DNA from: Acanthaster planci
Taxonomy: Eukaryota; Echinodermata; Asteroidea; Valvatida; Acanthasteridae
DNA length: 62,000 bases
Reading direction: 5' to 3'
Assembly: GCF_001949145.1 (NCBI RefSeq)
Contig: NW_019091463.1
Location: forward strand, 73,305-135,304
The notes under the pieces are model-generated. The model searched no databases and was not told where the DNA came from. It saw only the letters and a list, made by a program, of their open reading frames with translations. The translations under genes were made by a program, and so were the position numbers. Positions 24,255 through 36,300 of the stretch are shown here, in pieces; position 1 is the first letter of the stretch; every line of letters begins with the position of its first letter.

Positions 24255-25031
24255 TCAGTTTGCTTTGTCAGTCTTTGATGAATAAATCTCCTGCACATAG
24301 TGTAGTATTTGAAAAGCATCATCCCACGGAATTACAGTTGCTTTAATCCTCTTACAGTTGGCAGTGCAATCTGGCCTGACACTCATACACTGTTCTATCT
24401 CTTCCATAAGTCTGTATCCTTTTCTTGCGAAGATGAGATCATTTTCTCCAAGACTAAGACATGGGCAAAAGTCATTGGTACCATCTCCGACAAATGCAAC
24501 TGTATCATAGACAACGGGGTCAATTTGTGACTTTTTCTGAAGATAGGCTTTCAACACTGTTGCTTTGCAAAGGTTTACTGGACATCTTTGGCACTCATGT
24601 TTATGGTAATGGTTTATTCCAATGCAACCTGCTTCATCAAATTCTGCCGGGTTGGAGAAGATTTCCTGGTATGCTCCTTGAAGATCTGCAGACTCCAAAA
24701 TGTGGCTTATGAACAGGGAGTTGGCATCTGATGCAATGATGGTATCAATAGAAGGTGCTGTCTGCTGGTACTTCAACAATTCTACCATCCCCGGAGTGAA
24801 TGGAACTTCTGCAATGCTATCCAAGATTTCACTTTTGTGAATGCCTGAACTGTGCAGATGAGAGAAGATATCTGCCATGTACTGTGTCCAACTGTCATGC
24901 TCCTTGTATCGATCTTTGATTTGTTTCGGAACCTTACCATTAGGAAGAAGCCTTCTGATCCAGACGTCAATATTGCAATTGATGATTGTTTGATCAAAGT
25001 CAAACACGAAAAGCATCTTCCGTGTTGCCAT
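24255..25031 (-). CDS. PHOSPHO2: PHOSPHO1/2-type HAD phosphatase
   Basis: One uninterrupted ORF of 258 residues. HAD motifs are clear: motif I DFDQTIINCNID near the N-terminus, motif II IIASDAN, and motif IV FVGDGTNDFCP. The PHOSPHO-specific cysteine-rich stretch HKHECQRCPVNLCK carries the motif III lysine. Family enzymes hydrolyse phosphoethanolamine and phosphocholine (PHOSPHO1) or pyridoxal 5'-phosphate (PHOSPHO2) in the cytosol. The sequence alone does not settle the substrate. PHOSPHO2 is preferred because CFAP210 lies nearby, as in human. The ATG at 25031 is preceded by a strong acceptor (CTGTTTTAG, exon start 25048), so a noncoding 5' exon is likely. A single coding exon matches the vertebrate PHOSPHO2 structure. 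The gene is convergent with ORMDL. Confidence 0.92.
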   Translation of the reverse strand: MATRKMLFVFDFDQTIINCNIDVWIRRLLPNGKVPKQIKDRYKEHDSWTQYMADIFSHLHSSGIHKSEILDSIAEVPFTPGMVELLKYQQTAPSIDTIIASDANSLFISHILESADLQGAYQEIFSNPAEFDEAGCIGINHYHKHECQRCPVNLCKATVLKAYLQKKSQIDPVVYDTVAFVGDGTNDFCPCLSLGENDLIFARKGYRLMEEIEQCMSVRPDCTANCKRIKATVIPWDDAFQILHYVQEIYSSKTDKAN

Positions 25032-27395
25032 TTCTCCACCAAATATTGCTAAAACAGAGATTAATGATAAATATTTTAAGGCCTAATGGCAATATGTGGC
25101 ATTTCGTCATGCCCATACAAACTGTATGCACACTTACTGAACAGTGCTGCCAGTAAAGCATGTAAATTACATTACACTACATGATTTGAGAGTTTATGCG
25201 TTGGACCATGGAGCTAGTGTTAACGTGTTAAAAGTAACTCATGGTTGGACAAGGACAGGCCGCTGTATGCTGCAAGGTTAGTGCTTCAGGATAGAGGGGT
25301 AGAAACCAAAAAAATCTGCTCAAACTCATGCACTAGTCTCAGCGACCAATTTAGGCCTAATTTATTTTAAAGACTTTGAAGCATGGACTCCCAGGGACAG
25401 AATGTTTGAAAAAATTCATACATAGTTACTAATTCTACACAACATTAAATCAATCACAAATTTTTCAACAAAAATATCATAACCCTGACGTTTGAGATTA
25501 GAAATGGGTTATTTTCTTCATTCAATGATCGTCGGCTCTACAAGAGTCGGAATGTGGTGCGTTAATCTGGTAATGCCAATGCTGTATAAAGGAACTATAA
25601 ACGGGGTCATTAGGCTTACTACTAGACAGCTACTGCTACTTACTAGTAGGCCTACTAGTGCTTTAGCATGTTTAATAGTAGGCCTAAGCCTACTACTACT
25701 ACTAGTAGTAGCAGTAGCAGTGTTATAGCAGAGACCGCGCCGCTTATCACCAAAGTTCAATTTAAAGCTTCATGTCAGTTCCGATTCCAAAAGTGAAGAC
25801 AAAACAAACATGTAAAATCCCACGGCATTACAAACTTTCCACGGTATTACTACATTCTTTTACAACTCACTTTCACAACTTACAATCATCCGCAACGTTT
25901 AAGCCCAAGCCCCGGTGTGCCGATATATGAGCGGGGAAGCGCAAGCAGAAGAAACCGTTTCTTCGAAGCGCCCTCAACGTTCGCAGTTTTTGATCGAGCA
26001 CATGTATTTGATGTACTATACAAAAACCATCTGCTGCTGCATTCAGAAATTTTATTGCTTTTACCACAGATGAACAAATCAAGTTGGACGGCTGGTAACA
26101 AACAATAAACATGAAAGATATTGCCTTCAGAGCAGGTTATTTCATGCTTTTTCATGCTCAACCTTCATTTATGATATTTGACAAATCACGTTGGTCGGCT
26201 AGTCAAACCTTTTCACATACCTGAATCGAAAAAAAAATCACGTATATTGTATCATTGAACTAAAAAAAAATTATACGTAAAATAAAGTGGACGGATGAAA
26301 CATTACATTATATGAATGAGCTTCTGCTTTTCAATCTTGATAATTTTTTTTAGAAATACGAAAATATAAAACTACTGCATGCAATCACGTGAAATAAAAA
26401 TCTATGTAGAACCCAATGAAATAAATTTACATTGTACATTTTATAGACGTGAATGCATTAATTAAAAAAAACAAGCTATTGGTACTTCACACAGCATGCA
26501 TTCAGCTGTGTCACAAAAATCCTCAAGTACAAATAATGACAAAATAATGGAAATGATAAATATGAAATCATAATGTACACTTCTACACTTTCATTTGAAA
26601 AATGGAAGATGTGTGAGAAAAGAAGTGCAAGTTTTGTTCAGAGAAAAAAATCTTTCTACATCTTGTGCAAGCACGTTTTCCTCTCTGAGAAAGGTTATAT
26701 AAAATCCTGTAATATTTCACATCTTTTATTGTACAAAATATTGTACTTGAACTATTTTACAGCTTTTCACTAATTTTTTTAAAATATATATTCAATACTA
26801 CATAAGAAATTTGTTCTATAGAAATAGTTAAGTATGGACTATGAAGCTATGAATGGTGGTGTTCATTGCAAATGCCTCCTAAAAAGTACGAAATTCATAT
26901 ACTTTGCCATTTTCATTAACACAAAATTCAGAGAAATCAACACTGTAAATTTAGACATAATTTCAATTAAACTCGTTTTGCAAAATAGCACATCATACTT
27001 GTTACAATCTTCAAAAGTGTTGCACTGACCTGTTTGGCTTTTGATGAAAAGGTAAAATCCAACATGAATATGCACATTTACAAACATTAGGAGGATTTTG
27101 TCAAACATTCAATTCAACAAAGAGAGGCTACCGGTATATTCATTTTGGAGGTTATATGATAACAGCTCTCAATTCATTTGACACAATCAAACAAATTCTA
27201 AAAAATGCAAGATGCATTAATCTCTCAATAAACCTCTCAAGAGCAGGTGTTCATTTACACTCCTACTCATGTATATCCCAAAAATTAATTCTTTACAATC
27301 CTACAAATTTAACCATCTCCAAAGTTAAATTGCTGAGGCTTTGGGGGAGGGTTATGTTCAACTCATCCATTCATTCCAAGACCAACTTGCATTGA
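25032..27395. other. PHOSPHO upstream region and kinesin-C 3' UTR region
   Basis: The left part holds the PHOSPHO leader intron, the palindromic cluster at 25618 and CpG-bearing sequence around 25735-25990, which is a candidate promoter. The right part (about 26200-27395) is very AT-rich, has A/T homopolymers and several minus-strand polyadenylation-type signals, and is probably kinesin-C 3' UTR. No coding exon is recognised. Confidence 0.55.
25618..25725. repeat. Palindromic TAGGCCTA / CTACTACTAGTAG cluster upstream of PHOSPHO
   Basis: The stretch contains TAGTAGGCCTACTAGT, a second TAGTAGGCCTAAGCCTACTA block and CTACTACTAGTAGTAGCAG. All are self-complementary, and together they can fold into a long hairpin. 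It lies 0.6-0.7 kb upstream of the PHOSPHO start codon. It may be a simple-sequence expansion of the TAGGCCTA motif common in this genome. Confidence 0.6.
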
Positions 27396-30300
27396 CTACT
27401 CATCACCATCTTCCTCCACTTCCACTGTCTCACCCTGCTTCATCTTAGCAATGATCTGTCAAGATAGACAAGACAATAGTTCTGCTGTTAAGTATTGATG
27501 AATGGCATCAGCATAGTTCAGTGCAATCTAAAAATGTGAAGAGGCGAGCCAAGTTTGACTGAGAGAAAATGTCCCATGTACTAGTGTTCCATTCGATTCC
27601 GTCACAAGTCCTTTCACAAGTCCAGTCATAATTAGTGGGGTGAACAATGACAAAAGAATGCTTTTGTCCCAACTCATTTGAATAGCTTGTGAATGACTGC
27701 ATAACTTGTAATGGACTTGTGATGGACTTACAGGGACTTATAGAGACTTGTGATGGACTTACAGGGACTTATAGAGACGGATGGACTTACAGGGACTTAT
27801 AGAGACTTGTGATGGACTTGAATACAACACTTTTGTGTACTGACCTCTTTGAGTCTGGCAATTTCCTTGTTATCAGCATTCTTAGAAGCATCGTTAGTGA
27901 TCAACTTGACTCTTGACGCATACCTGCCCCCAAAAAGTGAACATTAATTTAAACCTAATGTAGAATTTTACAAATTGTAAATAATAGCAAAGGATTAAGG
28001 TTCATTCTGAAATGCTCTGAAGATGGTAATTTATCAACACACTTTGCCTCTATATGGATTGCTTTATTGTAACCAAAAGAAACGGTAACTACAGCTTATA
28101 AATGACAGTAAGAAAAAATCTTTTCATTAAGAAAGATATTGCCAGAGACAACAAAGAAAGTGAATGATGGGTACTCACGTCAATGAGATGACTGTCTCCT
28201 CTGCATTATAATCAGCTGGTGAGATGTTCACAAACATGAGTGTCTTGGCATTACCTCCAAGGGAATCTTGCATCAGCATGGTGAGTTTGTTGTTACGATA
28301 TGGAATGAATGATTGCTCACTAGATAATGCTGAGATGACATCACCCAATGCACTCAAAGACTTGTTGATGGAGTTTGCTTCCTGTCATTAAAGACAGATT
28401 GAAGTATCAAGCCTATAAGATTATTTCTAATGTGTACAAAGGGACTACTAGACGAGACTCAAAATTCAAGCCATTGCAGGAGATATGTTAAGCAAGTACC
28501 ACATGCTCTATAAAAATGAACTTTAATATCTCCGATGAGATAAGAGAAACAAACCTTGAGTTGTTGAGCTGAGGCATCTGTTTTTGCAGCTCGTTCACTT
28601 CCAGCCAAATCTACCAGACTAAGTTTGCCCTTGGTAACGGTTCCTGTGGTGAGGTTAGTACTCTCGATGACTACACCGATGATCAAATGAGACCGGGAGC
28701 TCTCTGCATTCATCTCTGTGAACAAAACAAGAGTGAACATCAATCTACTTCAAAGTACAGTCGAACCTTGTTAGTAAGCACACTGTTCATACAACAGTGT
28801 GCTTATAACAAAGAAACTTTTAGGTACCAATCTTTTGTTTTTCATTTTTTATATTCCTGATAATCCTGTTGTAACAAGGTAACCTACAAAGTCCAAAGGA
28901 ACTCTTTGTAATGAGGTTCAGTACACCTTCTGGAACAAACAAAATAAATACACATAGACAAACAAAAGTTCTAACACAGGAATGGTAAAGAAAGTTGCAA
29001 GTTTGGCAAAGATTATTTTGGGAACTGAAGATCATCTGTCAATGAGCTACATCATGACATGTGGAGTACATGTACTTACTGGTTGATGCAACATGTCTGT
29101 TTGATGAGCCTTGTTCAAACAGTCCATACAGTTCTTTGGCATTTGAAGCTTCATGAACTACTGAACCATGCACAAAGACCAGCCCCTTCTTGTCCTTCTT
29201 GATGTCCAGTTTGACACCCTGACAGGAGGAATTTAGGCATTTTTTTATGGAAAGCATGCTATCAGTTATGTAATATTTGTGTGAAAAACTCAACTTCAGG
29301 AAGTCGAGTTTCATAGCTCGTTGGTGCAAATCCTACATGCCAATTTTCTTCAATCCTTCTCAAATAAAGTAAATCACCTTACAATTATCCCTTGTTTTTT
29401 AGGTAACAAAAATGCTTTTTAATGCCTTCTTGTAATTAACCTTTGCCAACTTACCTCTCCATGAGTTTTGGAATATAAGTCGATGAGTTTGTCATTGTAC
29501 AATTCCAACATGTAGGTCTCCACACGGAAAGAAAATTTGGATCTGGAGAGAATGCCAAATGAGATAAAGTTCAAAGAAATACTGGAGCATGGAAATTCCA
29601 GACTAAAATACTAAACAGCCAAAGCATTTCAGATAAGGGCATTTTTAAGGTAAAGCAAACAAATAAGAAGTAAAAGATGACTTACTTGTTTTCCTCAATG
29701 ACCTCAAAGATCTTATCAAAGGCACGGGGTGCAATCCCTGGGAAGTTACCTTCTCTATCACCAATCATCGTAAACGTCTTACCAGAACCAGTCTGGCCAT
29801 AGGCAAAAATACAGACATTGTAGCCATCCACTGCAGACTGAATCAGATTCTATAAGAAATGGAAACAAAACAACAACAAATGGAGAAAGTAACTCATGTA
29901 AGTGGAATAATAACTGAATCCTAAGTTCATCAAATTTTGTAAACTCATCTGTAATTAATGTCTGGGAAACTTACATTGGTATCTTCAAAGACCTCAGCTT
30001 GAGTGGTCTCTGGCATGAAGACATGATCGTACTGGAACTCTTTCAATCCTCGGGTGCTCTGAACCTCAATGGAATATTCATCAGGTGCCTTGACAATGGA
30101 GAAGTTACCCTGGAAACAAAGAGACCAAAATAATAGCATACTGGGTTTCGTCTAGTTCAGTTTTGAAGAGATGCAAAAGGTAGCATTGACATAATTAACA
30201 AACCCAAATGAAAATCATTACAAAAGTTATTTGTGTGCCTGGACCACTTGGTTGAGAATAAATTGCGAATCCTTGGAAATTTCTATGAACCACCAAAGGA

Positions 30301-33300
30301 AATCATGACAAGTCCTATAAACCTACTCTGCCTTTCTCTGTATTACTGAGAGGTCTGCAACGGCAGTAGACTCGAATCTTCCCTTTCATGTCTTCAACCA
30401 TATTGTAATACTTCTTCCTCAAAACCTACGGATACAATGAATAACAAAATGCATGTCAATCAAACAACCTTTGTGTCACAAAGCATGTACATTTAAAATA
30501 TATACAAACAAATATTTTTTGCTTTGTCAAGTACAAAAAACTAACTCGAATGCAGTTCAAACCTCCAACCCCAGCAGTCCGCTGTCTTGCCGTACAAATT
30601 TCAAAAAAAAATTATCATCTCATTACTACTGACCCTTTCACTGTTGTAGTTTTCTGTCAATGTTTTCAGCTCACTCTGTAGTTTCTTCAACTCTGCTGTT
30701 TGTTCGGTTACTTTCTCTTTCAGTTCTAAGGCCTCTGCTGCAGCCACTCCCAATGCATCAATCTGGTTGGTTAATTTCTTGATCTCCTCCTTAGCCCCAT
30801 CTAGTTCCTGTAAAGAAATGGAAACAGTCAGCAGGAATGCTGCGCACGCTGTGGTCTGTGCAGCTGTTGAGGGCTCTCTGCTGTCTTCTTGTGTGGTCAT
30901 TGGCTAGCACTCTAAAACCGGACATCTGTAAGACTTCATGGACAGATTTTTGAGAACAAGTCGAACCTTCTCAAGGAACAAGCACTAATTCTTCTCAGTA
31001 AATCTACTGTGAACCAGGCTCCTCAGTGGATGTATGGAACCATTCTCAAGGGATGTGCACTTACCTTGGAGGTTGTCTTCAACTCTGCATCTAGCTCAGT
31101 AGCATTCTTTTTCTCTCGTTCAAATTTCTTCTGTTCCATCTCCAGTTTCTTCTCGAGATCCTTCAGTTGTTTTTCCATCTTCTTTCCCGCTTGTTTCTGA
31201 GTTGAGGCAAAACAGATGTTCACATCAATACACAATTATGGCATTGATAAATGATGGGGAACATTTCTTGTAACCTTTTTCTAGGAAATACATTTAATAC
31301 TTTTTCTGGAATCATCAGCATCACAGCCTATCAGTAGAGGAAGATGAGAATGACTTACATCAGCTGTCCCTCCAGATTTTGCCTCCTTGAGATCCTTCTC
31401 TAGTTGTCGTATCTTGTCTTGATTCTCCTGAACCGTTTTCTTCAGTGTAGTAGCTTGATCGGTCAGTAACTTTATCTTCCTCTCTGATTTAGCATCTGCA
31501 CCTCCCTGAAAGTTACCATCAAGGGACGGACCAAAATAACAAAGTCTTCCCAAGCATTGAAAATATACAACACTAACAGTTATGCACGGGTTACAAATTA
31601 AATGAAGTTGAGAAACCAAGTAAGTACAGCCCATCAAACAGTATCTTGGTACTTCATTGTGAACTTTCCACTCCTTGCAAACTCATTTTTTGAGCCTTGA
31701 CACCTCTACTTCTCCTTCAGTCCACTCAGCATTCTTCCTGTTCGTCTTCTTATACTCTTGTAATGTTCTCACACACCTTCCTATGCCCTTGAAACCCCTT
31801 CCTTCTCCTGTATTCCTTCAATTTGTACCTAGGTGCAGTCCTCTTACCTTCGCACCTCCTACCCCTCTGCCTGCACCCCCAGCTGCTGCTATCTCTTTGT
31901 TTTTCTTCTCTAGAGCCTGGATCTGTTTTTTATGCTCTGATTCTCTCTGTAGGTATTTCTTCTCTGTCGCTAATACCATCTCCTTAGCCTGCTTGTCTTT
32001 CTCTGCCGTCTTTTTCTTCAAGTTATCCTGGAATGACAACAAATTGAATAGGAACTAGATGAAAATTGACAAGCTGAAAATTGAGGGCTTCAGATTGATA
32101 CAAGGATCAGAGTATCTCCATAGAAGTCAGTGCGGATAGGGGCCTAAATGAGGTCATTCAAAGCTACACCAGACTTGCTGATGCTGACAATCTTATAATG
32201 GCAGAGACAGAAAATGAAAACTTGTTGATTCAAAAAAGTTACACTTCTGAAAATGAAGGAATTATTTGAAACCATAGGACGTGGCAATAATGCAAAAAAA
32301 TCAACTCACATTATATCCCTGAGACCGACCTACCTGATGAGCTCGATTAGCCTCCCTCTCTTTTGCCAGAGATTCATTCAAGGTCTTCAACTCAATCTTT
32401 AGTTTATCCAGATCAGCTGTTCCTCCGATGTTTGCCTTCTGAGCATCTTCTTTTTCCTTCTCTGCTTTTTTCTATAGAAAAGAAAGTAAACTTTGAGTGT
32501 GGGCCAAAAATACAAACACACTAAAGCTGATCAAAACCAATGTGCAACACACACAACTCTGGCTGACAAACTGCTTTTGTTAACAAGAATTTGAGTGTTT
32601 TATATAAAAGCTGTACAAAGTGGTCCTTTCATGCTTAATCTGAGTCTGAGATATGTTAGCCAGAATTCCTTCCCAGTTAGTGGTCAAGATACTGGTATCC
32701 TTACCACTAGGCCTTGTAGTAATGCAATCTCCTTGGCTGTATCAACTGGGAGGTTCTGAAGTTTCTCTGCTTCCAACTCATCAAGACGTTGTTTGGTTTC
32801 TTCCAGAGACTACAAAGTAATACACAAACATTTGTTTATTTATTTATTTGGCACAAATCCAAATAATTGCTGAACGTTGTCTAGTACAATTCACAGTAAT
32901 AACACTTAAACATTTCAGGGCAAATGATTATGAATTAATTCCAACCTTTTCTTTAAGTTTCATCTCAGCTGCCAAAGCAGCAGTTGCCGAGGTAATTTTC
33001 CCATCCAGCTCTTCCACCAAGCTCCTCTTCTCTGCTTTTACGTTCTCTAACTCCACCTTCATCATCTCCAGTTCTTCCTTGGTGTCATCGTGAGCGGATC
33101 TCTCATCTCGGATTTTGCGTTCCATACTATCAACTTGACCCTGAAGTGCAGCCAGTTGAGCGCCAAAACCCTGAATGTCCAAGCCAATTGTCAACAAAAA
33201 TTATTTCAGATGTACAGCAAACTGAAAAAAAGGGCTCACATATACTTCACTGACCCAAATTTACTCTGCTACCTTATTATAACATAACACAAATAGCATT

Positions 33301-36300
33301 CTTAAAACTTACAGAAAATTTAAAAATTCAACATCCACTACAAAAAATGGAATGACTTATACCTCAACATCATCATCGTCAAAGTCAAGATTTGCCAAAG
33401 CAGCGGCTGTTGCAGCAGCTGCTGCCCCTCCCCCTGACTCCAACTCAGCTAGTCTTTCTTCAAGTTGTTCTTTTGTCAGCTCCAGTTCTCTGATGGTCTC
33501 TTCTTGATCAGAATTTCTCTCTGTCAGCTGCTCATTTTCTTCCTCAAGTTCTTGAATGCGATCTTCAAGATCTTGAAGTTTTTGTGAGCTTGCAGGACCT
33601 AAACATGACATCAAATATGATTTTGTTTAATCACATGAAATCATTCAACCATGGCACATACATACAAATTCCAGTCTCTTACAGTTGAGAACATTGGCAT
33701 TTGCCAAAGACAATGTACATATACTTTGCCCTCCAAGTTGTGCTATTCATAAGGGGCCACAATCACTCCAAGATATCAAACACTCCTGTATCTGCCTATT
33801 TATTTCTGTATCAAGCCCCACTCACCTGTTGCATTCAGAGACACTTGAGCCTCTTTCATAGGTTGAAGGTCTGCAGGTATCTGCCCTGTCACCAATATGG
33901 ACAATGCAGTAACATCTGTTTCGTTGGATAGACAGTTAGTGTTGCAATTTTCCAAAGATGCATATAAGGCCTTTGCTTCTTCATCCCTAGAAAGACAAAA
34001 CCAACAGAAAATGGAGTGAGTTTGGTGCTGATTCAATAGAAGTACGAAACTAGATAGGCATGTAGGGGTGCATGTCTCTGAAAGTTGAAAATATTGCAGG
34101 AATTTTTCTGGGATTAACTTTTTACAAACTGTTGCACAGACGTTCAAAAGTGAAATTCAAGCAAACATGGAATATGAGAAACGTCAGGATTTTCACTGTT
34201 AGTTAGCGCCAGTTTCTTTTTAAGCTTAGCAGTCATATTGACAAAACAAATACCAATATATACCTGTCAGGTAGAAAATGTTTCTCATCAAATGTGAGCA
34301 ATAAACCAGCATCAGTTGAAAACAAGGCACAAGTGATCCAATTATCAAAAGATATTTTGACTTGTCACCTGCTTTTTGTCAAGTAAAACTTGTGTATAGT
34401 TAGTAGCCTTATGTGTGTATCAACTGCAAGAACTCCTGACCAAGGGATTCATTTCTCTATTGTAAGTATACGACTCACCTGTCTGTCTCTTCAGGGTAGC
34501 TACCATGTTCCTGTTTGTACTTGTCTACCCATAACTCCAAGTCCTGCTTCACCTTGTCCCTCTCTGCTATCAAGTCTTCCTTTTCAGCTTTTGCCCTCTC
34601 TAACTTGGCAGCAACATCATCATCAGATGACTTCTGAATGGCAGACTGAGAAGAAACACATATGCAAATTTAATACCAAAACTTCAAATTCGATCACCAT
34701 AGCTTAACTTGAGCAGTGCCGTTGACATAGGCTATTAACAACTAAACTACCCCAGTCTGAAGTGTCTTCGATTTGCCATAATTAGGGTTATGTGACCCTG
34801 GAAAGCTGACCTGAGCAACGACTGCTCCAAGAATCATCTTGAGTTGTTTTTCATCCTCTCCTGATTGTCCAACAACTTTCTTCTCCTTCTTCACATTTCT
34901 CTTGTCCTTCTCCAACATCTTCATCTTTTTGTCCTTCTCTCTTAAACTGATCTCCATTTCCTTTAACTGAGTCTGAAGTTTGTTGACCTGTTCCTGTGAG
35001 GCTGTGAGAGCTACTACAGTTGATGGATCTGGAACTGCAATCTGTGGATAAAATTTAAACACAACAAAAATCAGTTGGATTGTATCTATGTGGAATGAAA
35101 CAAACTAGCCTAATTTAACATTCCATTTTTATGATGATTTGGTCAATGAATTTATCCTATGACCTTCAATAAAGCATTTATCTTCCTGTGCATGACCTCA
35201 CCTCTACTGTTTTAATGACTGGCTCTGGTATGCTTGCTGGATGTGTCTCAGGTATCTTGCCCTCCTTGAGTGCCACCAATGTCATCATTTTGGAATCCAA
35301 CTCAGCCTTCTTTGTCTCTGCTTCTGAGAGTTGAGTCTCTAACTCCTGCACAGTCTCTGATCTGTAGAAGTACAGCATTCATGGTTAGAAAAACAATTCT
35401 CACCATGTTTCCAAACTGTTAAACAGATTCAATTAATCTACCGTACCAACCTATCTCATCCATCCACTCTTTCCAACCACCTACCTATCATCTTTAGTAG
35501 GTTCGCGTCCTGTCTGTTTCTTGAAGTCTACCTCCCACTGCCTTATCTCCTCCTTCAATTGTTGGCTTTCCTCATCCATGATTTCCTTGTCTTTTTGAGT
35601 CGCTTCCATATGCTCTGAGATCATTCCATCATTATCATTCTTAGCCAATGTTGCTAATGTTGCATATTGAGCCTGGAGGAAATCGTACTTTGCTTGAAGC
35701 ATCACAAGATCCTATTGTTTCAAGAGAGAAAGAAAAAGCTTTCAAGAACTTTTTCTTTTAAATAATGAAGGTGACAGTGTCCAATGCAATGAATGCACTG
35801 AACTTCACCACATAATTCACTGTACATAGTTATGATTCAAATTCTGAAGTTACTTCCTAGAAGACAAAATCAAACAATTCTGCAAGTCTGGTTCCTCGAC
35901 TGTCTGTACTAATGGTACTTCAAGTGATATTTTCAAAAAATGTCCATTGATGCTTCCAACCACAGTGCACTCTCTACCAGGGTGGCATCAGTCAATAAGG
36001 AAGGAATGATTTCCCACCCGTTCCTCCTGACAGACCCTGTAGGATTTGACCTTTTAATAGTCCAAGGACGATGCTTACCTTCTGGGATTGTATCATCTGT
36101 TTCTGCATCTCCACTTTTTGATCTTCTAATCGTCGCCTTTCTGCGTCTGACATCTTGTTGCTCACAATGGCTGCCGTTGCTGCCACACCTAAGACTCCTC
36201 CCACAGACTCACCTACTGATCCCCTTCTTCCTTCAGATCGAAGACTGGTCTGAGATGTCCTCCTTGCTGATGATGCTCGTTGTGTTTCTCCATCAGCTGT

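Larger units (their letters stand above)
27396..30425 (-). other. Kinesin-C motor domain and C-terminal regulatory tail (exons 24-32)
   Basis: Exon 24 encodes the neck and first strand ([19 protein letters not shown]), the class-14 arrangement with the neck before the motor. Exon 26 carries the P-loop GQTGSGKT at about residues 1426-1433. Exon 29 carries switch I (NAESSRSH) and switch II (LVDLAGSE). Exon 30 carries [16 protein letters not shown]. The last two exons encode a KCBP-like extension: [14 protein letters not shown], then a basic helix [14 protein letters not shown], then an acidic end VEVEEDGDE. In plant KCBP the matching region binds calmodulin and inhibits the motor. Conservation of that role here is inferred. 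Confidence 0.9.

Noticed and set aside
31675-32058. 127-codon plus-strand frame opposite kinesin-C exon 20
   Set aside because: It is the reverse complement of a Glu/Lys-rich coiled-coil exon and its flanking introns, giving Ser/Phe/Leu-rich nonsense.
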